DNA of 64,000 bases. Source: Hymenobacter pini (lineage in GTDB: Bacteria > Bacteroidota > Bacteroidia > Cytophagales > Hymenobacteraceae). A program made the position numbers and the translations under genes. Shown here in pieces: positions 8,125 to 15,933 of this stretch (position 1 is the stretch's first letter; each line of letters opens with the position of its first letter). The DNA lies in the NCBI RefSeq assembly GCF_020421205.1, contig NZ_JAIZZH010000003.1, positions 558,001 through 622,000 of the forward strand. The letters run 5' to 3'. The notes beneath the pieces are model-generated. The model did not search any database and was not told the DNA's origin. It worked only from the letters and a program-made list of their open reading frames with translations.

Positions 8125-10413
8125 TTAAAACAGCACGCTGGCGTTGAGCTTGGCGTAGAAGGGCGTGCCGGGCGTAAAGTGCAGCTCCTGCACTGGCACG
8201 GTCTCGTTGCGCAGGCGGGTGGTGGTATCAAACTGGGCCTGATTCCACTCCACGTTCAGCAGGTTTTCCACAGTAGCACCCACCTGAAAATGCCGGCGGG
8301 TGTAGCTCACCACCGCATCCAGCAGGAAATAGCCCCGGGCCCGTACCGAGTTGTCCTCATTGGCGGGGCGGGAATCGATGTGGCGGTAGCGAAGGCTGGC
8401 GCTCAGGCCGCCGGGCCGCCGCAGCGTGAGGCCGCCTACGCTGGTGAGGGTAGGTGCCAACGGAATGCGGTTGGCCGCGCGGGGCTCCCCTACCAGCCGT
8501 CCGTGGTTGAAGTTCAGGTCTACATCAGCAAACAGGCTGCGGGTGAGCTGGTAGCGGGTGGCCACATCGAGGCCGTAACGGCGGGTGCGGCCAGCGCTTT
8601 CCACCACACCTTCGTCGCCTACGTACACCAGCTCATCCTGCAGGTGCAGGGCCCACAGCGCGGTATTGACCACCAGCGCGGGCACGGGCTTAAAGGTGGT
8701 GCCCACCTCGTAGCCAATAGCCCGGGGCAGCACGTTGGCCCCAGGGTTGGTTACTACGGCGCGGGCATCGTTGGAGTGAAACCCGAAGCCCGAGCGCACG
8801 AACAGCTGCACGGCCGGCGTCACATCGTAGTACAGGTTCAGCTTGGGGCTCACCCGGGCCTTACCAGCCCGGCCCGACAGAGAATCAACCCGGTCTTCCC
8901 GAAACCGGAAGCGGAAATAATCGGCGCGCAGGGCGGCGTTCAGAGTCAGGCGGTCGGTGAGGCTGAGCGTGGCGTCGAGGTAGCCGTTCAGGTTCTGCTC
9001 GTACACCCGGCCCGTTACGATGGTATCAGTCACCACGCGCCGCACGGAGTTGCGCAGGGCCAGATTGATGTCGTCGAGGCGGGTGCCCAGCCCGGCGGTG
9101 GTACGCAGCGTGCGGCTGCCCACCTGAAAGCTCCGCTCGTAGGTGCCGGTGTAGCCATAGATGTTGCGGCCGTCGGTCTGTCGAATCTGGTCCCCCTCAA
9201 CCGGGTTGCGCAGGAAGAAGGTGAAGTTAGAGTATAGGTTGAAGTCGTAGCGGGAGTAGTACACCTGCTGGCGCAGCACGGCCGCGTGGGGCAGGTCGGT
9301 AGTGAGCACCGCTGCGGCATTGGTACGGCCCGTGGAGCCGCCCTCGGTGGGGTCGATGCTACCGAAGCGCGAAATCAGCCCCTCCCGGATAGCCCGCTCC
9401 GGCACCTGCCCCGAGGCATCCCAGCGGGAATTGAACCGGGAAGCTAGCAGCATGAGAGAAGTTCGGTCGGAAAGCTGGCCAGTGTATTTAGCCAGCCCAT
9501 TGAAGCGCTTGAAGTGCTGCTTGGCGTCGAAGTAGGAGTTGGTGAAGGTATACTCGGCGGCCACGTAGGCGTTTTCGGGCCCGGTGCCCAGCAGGTGGCC
9601 GTTCATGGGCAACAGGTTCACCAGGGCCACGGCCCGGCGGGTGTCAAACTGCCCCAGCTCCACTTTTACCTGGCTTTGCTCCAGGCGGGTTTTGGTGGTA
9701 AACTCACCTGCGCCGGCCGTAGCAAAATCACCGAACCGAGCCGTGTACGGGCCTTTGTATACCCGCAGCTGGTCCACCGTTTCGGGTATTACAAAGTGAA
9801 AATCGGCGTAGCCCTGGCCGTGGGCGTGGCTGACCATATTCACCGGCAGCCCATCAATGCTCACGTTGAAATCGGTGCCGTGGTCACAATCGAAGCCCCG
9901 GATGAAAATCTGCTCGGCTTTGCCGCCGCCGGCGTGCTGGGCAATAACGAGGCCCGGCACCAGGGGCAGCAGGTCCTGGGCCGAGTTTACCGGTCGCAGC
10001 AGCTTATCAATGTTGGAAATAACGGCCAACGACTGGTTGGGGTCCCGGGGCTGGGCCACCGTTACTTCGGCCAGTGTGAGGGCAGTAGCAGGCAGGCGCA
10101 ACGCCACGGTGGCTGGTTGATTAGATGCCAGCGTCACCGTCTGGCTGCGTGCGGCGTACCCCAGCCCACCGGCCCGCACCGTGTAGGTACCCGCCGGCAA
10201 ATTGCCCAGTTGAAAGCGGCCCAGTTCGTCGGCGGTAGTACCACTGCCGACGCGGTTCAGCACGTGCACATGCACCCCGTTCAGAGGGCGCCCGGAAGCT
10301 GAATCGGCCACGGTGCCGCGCAGCGTGCTTTGTTGGGCCTGCGCCGTAATGGCACATCCCAAAGCCGCCAGCCCCAGGCCAGCGGAGAAAATCCCGTAAA
10401 AAGTAAGGTGCAT
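8125..10413 (-). CDS. TonB-dependent outer membrane receptor with carboxypeptidase-like N-terminal domain
   Basis: The frame is open to 10683, but the ATG ending at 10413 gives a clean signal peptide (FYGIFSAGLGLAALGCAITAQAQ) and a 762-residue receptor. A carboxypeptidase-regulatory-like beta-sandwich (about 27-110, GTVADSASGRPLNGVHV) precedes a plug domain (about 130-245: GGKAEQIFIRGFD, SIDGLPVNMVSHAHGQG, VDQLRVYKGPYTARFG) and a beta-barrel ending in ...YAKLNASVLF with the expected aromatic terminus. The plug has an unusual Cys/His/Asp-rich stretch (FDCDHGTDF, VSHAHGQGYADFHF). It is the last large gene of a same-strand block with a HupE/UreJ-type transporter, which suggests metal uptake; that substrate is inference. 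Confidence 0.88.
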   Translation of the reverse strand: MHLTFYGIFSAGLGLAALGCAITAQAQQSTLRGTVADSASGRPLNGVHVHVLNRVGSGTTADELGRFQLGNLPAGTYTVRAGGLGYAARSQTVTLASNQPATVALRLPATALTLAEVTVAQPRDPNQSLAVISNIDKLLRPVNSAQDLLPLVPGLVIAQHAGGGKAEQIFIRGFDCDHGTDFNVSIDGLPVNMVSHAHGQGYADFHFVIPETVDQLRVYKGPYTARFGDFATAGAGEFTTKTRLEQSQVKVELGQFDTRRAVALVNLLPMNGHLLGTGPENAYVAAEYTFTNSYFDAKQHFKRFNGLAKYTGQLSDRTSLMLLASRFNSRWDASGQVPERAIREGLISRFGSIDPTEGGSTGRTNAAAVLTTDLPHAAVLRQQVYYSRYDFNLYSNFTFFLRNPVEGDQIRQTDGRNIYGYTGTYERSFQVGSRTLRTTAGLGTRLDDINLALRNSVRRVVTDTIVTGRVYEQNLNGYLDATLSLTDRLTLNAALRADYFRFRFREDRVDSLSGRAGKARVSPKLNLYYDVTPAVQLFVRSGFGFHSNDARAVVTNPGANVLPRAIGYEVGTTFKPVPALVVNTALWALHLQDELVYVGDEGVVESAGRTRRYGLDVATRYQLTRSLFADVDLNFNHGRLVGEPRAANRIPLAPTLTSVGGLTLRRPGGLSASLRYRHIDSRPANEDNSVRARGYFLLDAVVSYTRRHFQVGATVENLLNVEWNQAQFDTTTRLRNETVPVQELHFTPGTPFYAKLNASVLF

Positions 10414-10553
10414 ACAGCCACTATGCGACGACCCGCCTTCCGCAGCAATGGCAGAACAGAGCGGTAACGTCGGGTCGGAAGAATAAGGAGAAGGGCCAGG
10501 CCGTGCAGTACGCGCCGGCCTGCTGACCCGGTTATGCGGGCTCAGCGTTCTGC

Positions 10554-10940
10554 TTATGCTTGCCGGGGAGGCTGATAAATGCCAGTGGCCAGACCGGCCA
10601 AAAGCTGCGGCGCCGGCAGCGGCCGGTAACTGGAAATGATGCGCACCCGCAGTAGCGGCAAACCGGGTAACTCCGGCAGGCAATGCAGGTCGATGCTCTG
10701 GAAAGAGGCCAGCAATTGTGCGGTAGTGCCGGTTTTGTGCTGGGCTTGCACGGCGTGCTGGTCACCGTTGCAGGTGTCAAAGCAGTCGAGGCGCAGGTAG
10801 TTCTGCCGCTGGCACTCGGCGCTGTGCACGTAGGGGTGGGCCGCAGTGGGCCCCGCCGGCTCCGGCCGCCCCACCAAGCCCGCACTCAGCCCCAGCAGGT
10901 AGGGCAGCAATAGCAGCAGAACGAGGCAGTGGCGGAGCAT
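10554..10940 (-). CDS. Small exported Cys-containing protein of unknown function
   Basis: This 128-residue protein has a strongly hydrophobic N-terminus (LVLLLLLPYLLGLSAGLVG), a signal peptide or membrane anchor. It is followed by a Cys cluster (Cys43, Cys53, Cys57, later Cys87) in a context like AECQRQNYLRLDCFDTCNGDQ. This loosely resembles short Bacteroidota exported proteins with a Cys-x(n)-NYLxxxC-x-GKC pattern; no function is assigned to it here. It sits between the HupE/UreJ gene (93 bases upstream) and the TonB receptor (140 bases downstream) on the same strand. The Cys residues could bind metal or form disulfides; neither is shown. Confidence 0.6.
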   Translation of the reverse strand: MLRHCLVLLLLLPYLLGLSAGLVGRPEPAGPTAAHPYVHSAECQRQNYLRLDCFDTCNGDQHAVQAQHKTGTTAQLLASFQSIDLHCLPELPGLPLLRVRIISSYRPLPAPQLLAGLATGIYQPPRQA

Positions 10941-11032
10941 CGGATTAGTTTCTAGTTTCTGGTTGCTTATTTCTGATTTTCACTTGCACTGCTGCCCTGT
11001 TAGGGTCAGGCACATAATGGCTATTCTCTTGA

Positions 11033-11695
11033 TTAGGCCAGTCGCTCAATCGTCCAGTAGGCAGCCAGCAGGCCGATGGCTACCGAAGCGGGCACCAGCA
11101 CGCGGCGCTTGTACCAGGGTTTGTTCGCGGCCCAGCGCCCAATCAGCACCCAGGCCAGCAGAATAACGGCTACCTGGCCCAGCTCCACGCCCACGTTGAA
11201 TGCCACCAACGACTCCACGAACATGGCCCGTGGCAGCCCCAGACTGGTAAGCGCCCCGGCAAAACCCAGTCCGTGCAACAGCCCGAAGCCAAATACCACT
11301 ACTATCCGCCACGGATTCAGCCGCTCGACTACAATGTTTTCGATGGCCACGAACAGGATGGACAGCGCAATGAGCGGCTCTACCAGCGTGGGCGGCGGCG
11401 AAACCACTCCGTACATAGCCAGGCCCAGTGTAATGGAGTGGGCCACCGTAAACGCCGTGGCCTGCCACAGCACCGGCTTCAGGCGCGGCTCCAGCAGGTA
11501 CAGGCTCAGCACAAACAGCACGTGGTCAAAGCCCAGGGGCAGAATGTGGGTGAAGCCGAGCTTGAGGTAGGTCAGGAAAACATCGGTGCGGGAAAGCTTG
11601 CTCAGGTCGGTATCCAGCACATGCGCGGCGGCCAGCCCCGGCAACAGCAGCAGGGCGGCGGGCAGCACATACCGGATGAGACGCACGGAAGGCAT
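11033..11695 (-). CDS. HupE/UreJ family integral membrane protein (candidate Ni/Co or other metal transporter)
   Basis: This 220-residue protein has a signal peptide (about 1-24, ending AAAH) and roughly six transmembrane helices. The first conserved helix carries FTHILPLGFDHVLFVLSLYLL (His50, Asp57, His58), and a second His-bearing helix reads FTVAHSITLGLA (His86). The G-x-D-H motif is the family signature and a putative metal site in HupE/UreJ secondary nickel/cobalt permeases. The final segment ends in a short basic tail. No urease or hydrogenase genes are nearby, so the metal is unknown. It heads the set HupE - Cys protein - TonB receptor on the minus strand. Confidence 0.82.
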   Translation of the reverse strand: MPSVRLIRYVLPAALLLLPGLAAAHVLDTDLSKLSRTDVFLTYLKLGFTHILPLGFDHVLFVLSLYLLEPRLKPVLWQATAFTVAHSITLGLAMYGVVSPPPTLVEPLIALSILFVAIENIVVERLNPWRIVVVFGFGLLHGLGFAGALTSLGLPRAMFVESLVAFNVGVELGQVAVILLAWVLIGRWAANKPWYKRRVLVPASVAIGLLAAYWTIERLA

Positions 11696-11730
11696 CAGGA
11701 AAGCGAGTAGATGGTAAAAATCAACAGGTT

Positions 11731-11826
11731 GTCACTCTGAGTTTACGAAGGATCTTATCAAGCCGGAATGATACATTTCGAGAGCAATCCAAACAGGATA
11801 AGGTCCTTCACTCTGCTCAGGACGAC
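11731..11826. repeat. Imperfect intergenic palindromic repeat
   Basis: Arms at about 11731-11760 (GTCACTCTGAG...GGATCTTATC) and 11795-11826 (GATAAGGTCCTTCACTCTG...GACGAC) are imperfect inverted copies around a 34-base spacer. The right arm read on the minus strand is a GTC-rTCCTGAGCAGAGTGAAGG-type sequence, related in style to the palindrome at 1284-1364. It lies between the TPR gene and the HupE/UreJ gene. Confidence 0.6.
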
Positions 11827-11845
11827 TTGTGATACTGTTGGAAGA

Positions 11846-13171
11846 TTACCGTACGGCCAGCAGCTTGCGGCCTTCTTCGGCCAGGTCCAGCGTGAGGTAC
11901 GGGTTGATGGCCAGGGCTTGCTTGATCAGCGCCTGACCTTCGGCAGAACGGCCGTTTTTAGTGGCAATGAGCCCGGCCCGGCACAGTAGCATGGGGTTTT
12001 GGGAGTTGGTGCGGCGGGCCGTTTTCATGAATTTCTCCGCCTCGGCGTATTCGCCGCGCTTGTAGTGCACCCAGGCCATGGTTTCGCACACGTCAATGTT
12101 GTCGGGGCGCCGGTCGTACTCGATTTTGGCGTGTTTGAGGGCCTTGTCCAACTCCCCGGTTTTCACGTAGGCGTAGGCCAGTTCCCGGTCGGCGTAGTGG
12201 CCCATGGCCTCATTTTCGTCGGCCTCGTTGGCAGCGGCGGCCAGCATGGTAATAGCCTCCCGGGCCATCTGGCGGGCTTCGGCGGGCTGCTGGTTTTGTT
12301 GGTACAGGTCGGCCAGCTCATCGGCAAAGGCGTAATCCTTCACCGTCAAGCGCGCTTCCTGCAGGTACTTGATAGCCGCCGCGTAGTTCTGGCGGGCCTG
12401 CGCCACCCGGCCCAGCCCGGCCAGGGCGTAGGCGTAGTGCGGGCGGGCAGTTAGCGCCAATTGGTACTGCTGCTCGGCCTGGCCTAAGTTGCCGCTGGTT
12501 TCGTAAAGGTGCCCCAGCATCACGCGGGCCCACTCGGTTTGCTCCAGACCCGCGTAGCCGGCCTGCACGGCCATCTGCATGGCCTCAATAGCTCCCGGCA
12601 GGTCACCGTGGATTTCGCGCAGGTAGGATACGCGGGTGTAGGAGCGCAGGTCGGGGCGCACCTGGTTCATTTTGTCGGCCATGCGCACGGCCTCGGGGTA
12701 GCGGCCCAGCTCCACGTTGGCGTCGCAGAGCAGCCCGTACACAAAGGCGTTGCTGGAATTCACGGCCACGGCCTTTTCCGCCACGGCCAATCCTTCGGAG
12801 AAGTGGTGCTGCGTAAGGCACAGCGAGGCTTTGCAGCACAGGGCCTCAAAGTTTTCGGGCTCTTGGCGCAGGGCCTGGTCCAGCAGCTGCATGGCAGCCG
12901 TGTCGTAGTACGGATGGTCGCCCGTAACGCGGGCCTCCTGCATGTAGGCTTCGGCCAACAATACACGGGCTTGGTTGTCATTGGGCTTAGCCCGCAAACG
13001 GGCTAGCAAGCCGTTGATGGCTGCTTTGGTATTCACCCACTCGCCACCCGCCGCTAGGTCGCCGTGGCGTTCCTTGAGCGTGGGTAAGGGGTCAGGCTTT
13101 TGCGTCAGAAAGATGACGGCCACAAACCCCAGAAACAGCACTATCAGAATTGGGTAGAAGTATTTCCGCAC
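11846..13171 (-). CDS. Membrane-anchored tetratricopeptide (TPR) repeat protein
   Basis: This 441-residue protein starts with one transmembrane segment (FYPILIVLFLGFVAVIFL, about 5-22). About nine TPR-like helix pairs follow, with recurring A-x(2)-L-G...Y-x-x-A pattern (for example LAEAYMQEAR, LCDANVELGRYPEAVRMA, LGHLYETSGNLGQAEQQYQLAL, AYAYVKTGELDKALKHA, AWVHYKRGEYAEAEKFM). TPR arrays mediate protein contacts; this one should face the periplasm. It lies 199 bases downstream of the DUF4331 gene on the same strand, with a hairpin between, and upstream of the HupE/UreJ gene. The pairing suggests that it handles or assembles the DUF4331 product, which is inference. Confidence 0.82.
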   Translation of the reverse strand: MRKYFYPILIVLFLGFVAVIFLTQKPDPLPTLKERHGDLAAGGEWVNTKAAINGLLARLRAKPNDNQARVLLAEAYMQEARVTGDHPYYDTAAMQLLDQALRQEPENFEALCCKASLCLTQHHFSEGLAVAEKAVAVNSSNAFVYGLLCDANVELGRYPEAVRMADKMNQVRPDLRSYTRVSYLREIHGDLPGAIEAMQMAVQAGYAGLEQTEWARVMLGHLYETSGNLGQAEQQYQLALTARPHYAYALAGLGRVAQARQNYAAAIKYLQEARLTVKDYAFADELADLYQQNQQPAEARQMAREAITMLAAAANEADENEAMGHYADRELAYAYVKTGELDKALKHAKIEYDRRPDNIDVCETMAWVHYKRGEYAEAEKFMKTARRTNSQNPMLLCRAGLIATKNGRSAEGQALIKQALAINPYLTLDLAEEGRKLLAVR

Positions 13172-13233
13172 GCGCCTGATTGGTTAAAAAGTAGAAGCAG
13201 AACGTGGCCTTAACCGGCCCCTGATTCAGCCCG

Positions 13234-13265
13234 GAAAGGACCCAGCCAGCCGGCCGGGTCCTTTC
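13234..13265. terminator. Hairpin between DUF4331 and TPR genes
   Basis: A perfect 10-bp stem (GAAAGGACCC / GGGTCCTTTC) encloses a 12-base GC-rich loop. The weak T-tract suggests partial termination or RNA protection rather than a full stop between the two genes. Confidence 0.55.
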
Positions 13266-13370
13266 TAAGCAGTGGAAAAGATAGCCGAACTCACCCAGGG
13301 TCCGGCTATCTACCCGTACCAAACCGGCCGGCCCACCATGGGCGAACAGGCCGGTCAGTCGGGCACGGGT

Positions 13371-15455
13371 TTAGCGGGTGTGCACCAGCTTCACGGATTG
13401 CAGCACCGTATTGCCGGCCGCAATAGTCAGCACGTAGGTACCAGCGGCCAAGTCTGGTGTGGCTTTCCACGTCATGTCGTAGGCACCCGGCTTATGCAGT
13501 TTACCGTTCATCAGGGTAGCTACACGGCGGCCAGTCAGGTCACTCACAAACATGGTCAGCGGCGTTTTCTCGGCCACTTCGTAGTGCAGGCTGGTAGCCT
13601 CCGCGAAGGGGTTGGGGTAGTTCTGCGCCATGGCCACAATAGTGGGCTGCAGGCCTAAGCCCGAAGCACCGCGTTGCGCGGTAATAGTGCGCTGGGCTTT
13701 AGTGCCGCTCCAGGGCAGCTGGGCGTAGGGGAACGAGCTACGGAAGGTGGTATCGTTGGCTTCAACCCCCGTGCGGAAGGCCAGCACGTTGCTCAGACCG
13801 TTCGTAGTTTCGTAGGGCAGGCCAATGGCGGCCAGCACTACCCCACCCACGGCTTGCAGCTCAATGCGAGTTACGTCATCCTCCAGGCGACGACCATTCG
13901 GGAAGCCGTCCATGTTTGGAATGGCCTGCAGATTGGTGTTCGTGTTGAAGCGAGCATCGGTGAGCCCCAGCACAGCAGCCGCCAACAGGCCCTCCGAGCT
14001 GAAATCAGCCGAGTTGCGGGGGGTGGCGGGCACGGCCATGTTCAGGCGCAGCATGTCGCCACCCACGCCCCCGGCGGCAGCGGGGTTGTCAATGAGGGGC
14101 AGGAAGTTGTTGATGAAGGGCTTGCCAGCAGCCAGTGGCTGGTTAGCCGGCTTGCCGGTAGCCAGCTGATAAGGCCGTACGTTGGGCACCCCCGTGTGGA
14201 AAATGGGCAGAATATCCACGGAACGGGGCTTGCCGGGGCGCAGCAAATATTCGGCGTAGCCACCGTTGGCAATTTTGGCGAAGGCCGTACCGGCTACGTC
14301 AGCGGCCGGTGCATTCAGCAGGCCCGAAACCCCATCTTTCCCGTTGGCAAAGTCAAACGAGCCCAATGAGCTACGCTGAATGCGCAACTGACCCAGGCCG
14401 GGTACCGCAGTACCAAAGTAGCCGGTGCCCTCAGCCACGTACAGGCCCAGTTCCGGGTTCGACATATAGTCTTCCGTGGCGGCTGCCTCGGTGTAGGGCG
14501 TAGCGGCGTTCCAGGCATCCTTGGCCCCAATGGGCTGAATTACCTCGTTGGTGAGCGGCATACCAATGCGCGATACCTGCACCCAGTTGCCGCTGTGGCT
14601 TTGCGTGCCGTCGGTGTTGAGAGTGCGCAGGGCAGGGCGGCTAGCCGAGGCCCACACCCCAATCACGTAGTCGGAATCGAGGATGTTGGCGGCCTGAGCA
14701 CCGGTTTTGCCATCTTTCTGCAGCTGCGAAATCGGAATCTGCAGGGCAATGGTGTGGGTATTCTTGCGGGCCAGTCCGTCGCGGGCCGAGGCCGTCCGGA
14801 TACCGCCCAGGTCGAAAATACCGCCCAGATCGGTGAAGAACGGGTCATCCACCGGGCCGCAGAACACGCGCACGTTGGTGCCCACCGTCTGGATGGCGCC
14901 CGTCATCAGGCTTTCGTAGCTGGGGGCGTTCAGGCCGGCAGCGCCCTGAATAGAACGGGGGCCAATGTTAGGCGGCGGTACTACCCCAGTGCTGGTAAGC
15001 GTGGTGAAAGCACCACCGTTGCGGCTTACTTCCAGCGTGTAGGTAGCCTTCAGATTTTGCTTGCCCAAGCGCACGTTAAAGAACGTGGTGGGGTCCTCGT
15101 TCGTCCGCTTGAAGGTGAAGCGGTACGTAATGTCGTCCTGGTTGGCATTGGCACCCGAGTTCTTAATGTGAATCTCGTAGCGCACGTTTTCGCCGAACGT
15201 GTTAAAGTTGGGTCCGCCTTGCGGCAGCTCCAGCGGAATGTAGTTGGCGATGATGTTGATCATCTCCGCGTTGTTCGGGTCGCGGAAGGCGTACAGGTCG
15301 GTGTTGTCGGCCAACGGGTCGTCGGCAATCAACGGAGCCTCGCGGTGACTGGAAGCCTCCAGGGGAGCATGTTGTCCGCTCCAGGCTAATAGGCCCACTA
15401 CCGCCGTGGCGGCCAGTGACAGGTGCAGAATGGGACGCGTAAGCACTTTTGCCAT
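13371..15455 (-). CDS. Secreted DUF4331 family protein with T9SS C-terminal sorting domain
   Basis: The frame is open to 15677, but the ATG ending at 15455 gives MAKVLTRPILHLSLAATAVV, a standard signal peptide, and a 694-residue product. The N-terminal half carries the DUF4331 hallmark SSHREAPLIADDPLADNTDLYAF followed by NIIANYIPLELPQGGPNF. The middle is beta-rich with an RTASARDGLARKNTHTIALQIP segment. The last 80 or so residues (MAQNYPNPF, VSDLTGRRVATL, LAAGTYVLTI, SVKLVHTR) are a type A T9SS sorting domain. DUF4331 has no established function; the acidic/His motif SHREAPLI could bind a ligand or metal. It is the first gene of the minus-strand block continuing with the TPR, HupE/UreJ, Cys-protein and TonB receptor genes. 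Confidence 0.87.
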   Translation of the reverse strand: MAKVLTRPILHLSLAATAVVGLLAWSGQHAPLEASSHREAPLIADDPLADNTDLYAFRDPNNAEMINIIANYIPLELPQGGPNFNTFGENVRYEIHIKNSGANANQDDITYRFTFKRTNEDPTTFFNVRLGKQNLKATYTLEVSRNGGAFTTLTSTGVVPPPNIGPRSIQGAAGLNAPSYESLMTGAIQTVGTNVRVFCGPVDDPFFTDLGGIFDLGGIRTASARDGLARKNTHTIALQIPISQLQKDGKTGAQAANILDSDYVIGVWASASRPALRTLNTDGTQSHSGNWVQVSRIGMPLTNEVIQPIGAKDAWNAATPYTEAAATEDYMSNPELGLYVAEGTGYFGTAVPGLGQLRIQRSSLGSFDFANGKDGVSGLLNAPAADVAGTAFAKIANGGYAEYLLRPGKPRSVDILPIFHTGVPNVRPYQLATGKPANQPLAAGKPFINNFLPLIDNPAAAGGVGGDMLRLNMAVPATPRNSADFSSEGLLAAAVLGLTDARFNTNTNLQAIPNMDGFPNGRRLEDDVTRIELQAVGGVVLAAIGLPYETTNGLSNVLAFRTGVEANDTTFRSSFPYAQLPWSGTKAQRTITAQRGASGLGLQPTIVAMAQNYPNPFAEATSLHYEVAEKTPLTMFVSDLTGRRVATLMNGKLHKPGAYDMTWKATPDLAAGTYVLTIAAGNTVLQSVKLVHTR

Positions 15456-15933
15456 AATGTGAATAGGGTTGGAAAAAAATGGGTGAAAACTCCCGCCTGA
15501 CGCCAGACGGGGCCAATACCTCACTGCAGACGCGGTGAGCGGAAAAGCCACTGAGAAAACGGTGTGTGCAGCTCCGCCAATCTGCCGGCGGATGGATAGA
15601 GTAGCTGCCCAACGCGTGGATTGGGCAACCAGGTAATAGCGCGGGGATATCTGAACAGCAATACGCCGACCGCCCACTCGTCGGATTTAAATAGCCCGAA
15701 TCTTATACAACAATTTTTCAGGCCTCTGGAACTATTCCGTGACCATTTACCTAAACCGCTTTGCCTCGGGATTCTGATAAGGTCCGGATACCGAACCTCT
15801 GCGTAGACAAGGTGCCCGGCTGGCGCATTTTTGTTCCGTATTTTTGTGCCACTTCCGGCCCAAAACGGTTCTTGTTTTTTGGGCTTTTTCTCCGCTTTTC
15901 TCCGGCGCTCTGCGGGGCGCCTCCCCATACTAC
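15456..15933. other. Divergent intergenic region between DUF4331 and Hsp70 genes
   Basis: This 478-base non-coding stretch separates divergent genes. On the plus strand a perfect -7 element (15839-15846) lies before the Hsp70 gene. Both genes' frames run upstream into it, but those extensions lack homology-like character. I find no perfect TAnnTTTG on the minus strand for the DUF4331 gene and no other structure. Confidence 0.5.
15839..15846 (+). promoter_or_regulatory. Probable -7 element of the hscA-like gene
   Basis: TATTTTTG fits the Bacteroidota TAnnTTTG element exactly. It lies about 88 bases before the chosen Hsp70 start, giving a leader of roughly 80 bases. No clear -33 TTTG is seen at the usual distance. 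Confidence 0.45.

Noticed and set aside
8179..9237. 352-codon frame on the plus strand opposite the TonB receptor
   Set aside because: Shadow of the receptor gene; composition (Gly, Val, Ala, His) is typical of antisense frames in GC-rich genes.
10414..10683. Upstream extension of the TonB receptor frame
   Set aside because: Adds about 90 low-complexity residues before a perfect signal peptide starting at the ATG ending at 10413.
15456..15677. Upstream extension of the DUF4331 frame
   Set aside because: The ATG ending at 15455 gives a standard signal peptide; the extension is not family-like.
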